Shown piece by piece: positions 63,889 to 64,000 of a stretch of DNA of 64,000 nt. The notes under the pieces were generated by a model, which saw nothing but the letters and a program-made list of their open reading frames with translations, was not told the DNA's origin and did not search any database. This DNA comes from Pseudoips prasinana (Eukaryota > Arthropoda > Insecta > Lepidoptera > Nolidae), in the NCBI GenBank assembly GCA_951640165.1, contig OX621253.1:15084001-15148000 (forward strand), given 5' to 3'. The translations under genes and the position numbers were made by a program. How positions within the stretch are numbered: the first letter of the stretch is position 1; each line of letters starts with the position of its first letter.

Positions 63889-64000
63889 ATTCAGTTCACA
63901 GAGTGGAGTATTCGAGCCTATGCATGTTACACCGTAAGTACTATTTATGTACACGCTTTTACGCAACGTGACAGTCGTAAGATTGATCTTGAGTGCACAA

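Noticed and set aside
1..64000. LTR retrotransposon or endogenous virus
   Set aside because: I saw no paired long terminal repeats, gag, protease, integrase or envelope-like frames. All RT sequences have non-LTR motifs.

Overview
The window looks like a gene-poor, repeat-dense piece of an insect nuclear genome, most likely Lepidoptera. It is AT-rich. It holds several tRNA-headed SINE families, Helitrons ending in the GCACAGCTAG terminus common in moths and butterflies, TA- and TWA-flanked MITEs, and LINE fragments of several clades. I found no convincing host protein-coding gene, spliced exon, rRNA or functional tRNA gene. Every long protein I can interpret belongs to a non-LTR retrotransposon. 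Clade names (CR1/L2-like, RTE-like, Jockey-like, R1-like) come from reading motifs by eye and are provisional.

Layout. 1-11.5 kb: a mosaic of SINEs, a dispersed 'GTCCAGCAGTGGACG' repeat (called R-A here), MITEs, a Helitron nested in a Helitron, and LINE debris. 11.5-15.8 kb: a full-length two-ORF LINE with both ORFs open. 15.9-19.7 kb: three SINE-B copies, two short Helitrons and a 5'-truncated Jockey-like LINE on the minus strand. 20-40 kb: mostly non-coding, with SINEs, MITEs, a minisatellite, a 283-bp tandem duplication and many fold-back palindromes. 40-43.7 kb: repeat U, a 5'-truncated LINE (family Q) with a 15-bp target duplication, and a LINE C-terminal fragment. 45-53 kb: MITEs, a Helitron, an R1-like LINE end with a perfect 12-bp target duplication, and SINEs. 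54-60 kb: a decayed RTE-like LINE split by an intact CR1-like LINE. 60-64 kb: sparse SINE, MITE and Helitron copies.

How the parts relate. The LINEs are the likely source of retrotransposition machinery for the SINEs. SINE-D ends in the same roughly 75-bp 3' tail, including an ATGT microsatellite, as LINE Q, which is direct sequence evidence of a SINE/LINE partnership. SINE-A and SINE-B have different tRNA-like heads but share a body and tail. Nested insertions give relative ages: repeat U inside a SINE-A, MITEs inside R-A copies, a Helitron inside a Helitron, and the CR1-like LINE inside the RTE-like LINE.

The most unusual window-wide signal is a set of near-perfect inverted duplications with very short spacers (mostly 3-8 nt). 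They lie in or between unrelated repeat families. Comparison with sibling copies shows that at least some arose by a local fold-back or template switch, or are assembly artefacts. Short stretches of 300-450 bp not listed separately (around 3576-3941, 10173-10508, 17583-17962, 26354-26681, 27598-27964, 30353-30777, 30992-31296, 38681-39024, 39856-40199, 46641-46953, 49991-50394) hold only AT-rich sequence in which I recognise nothing.
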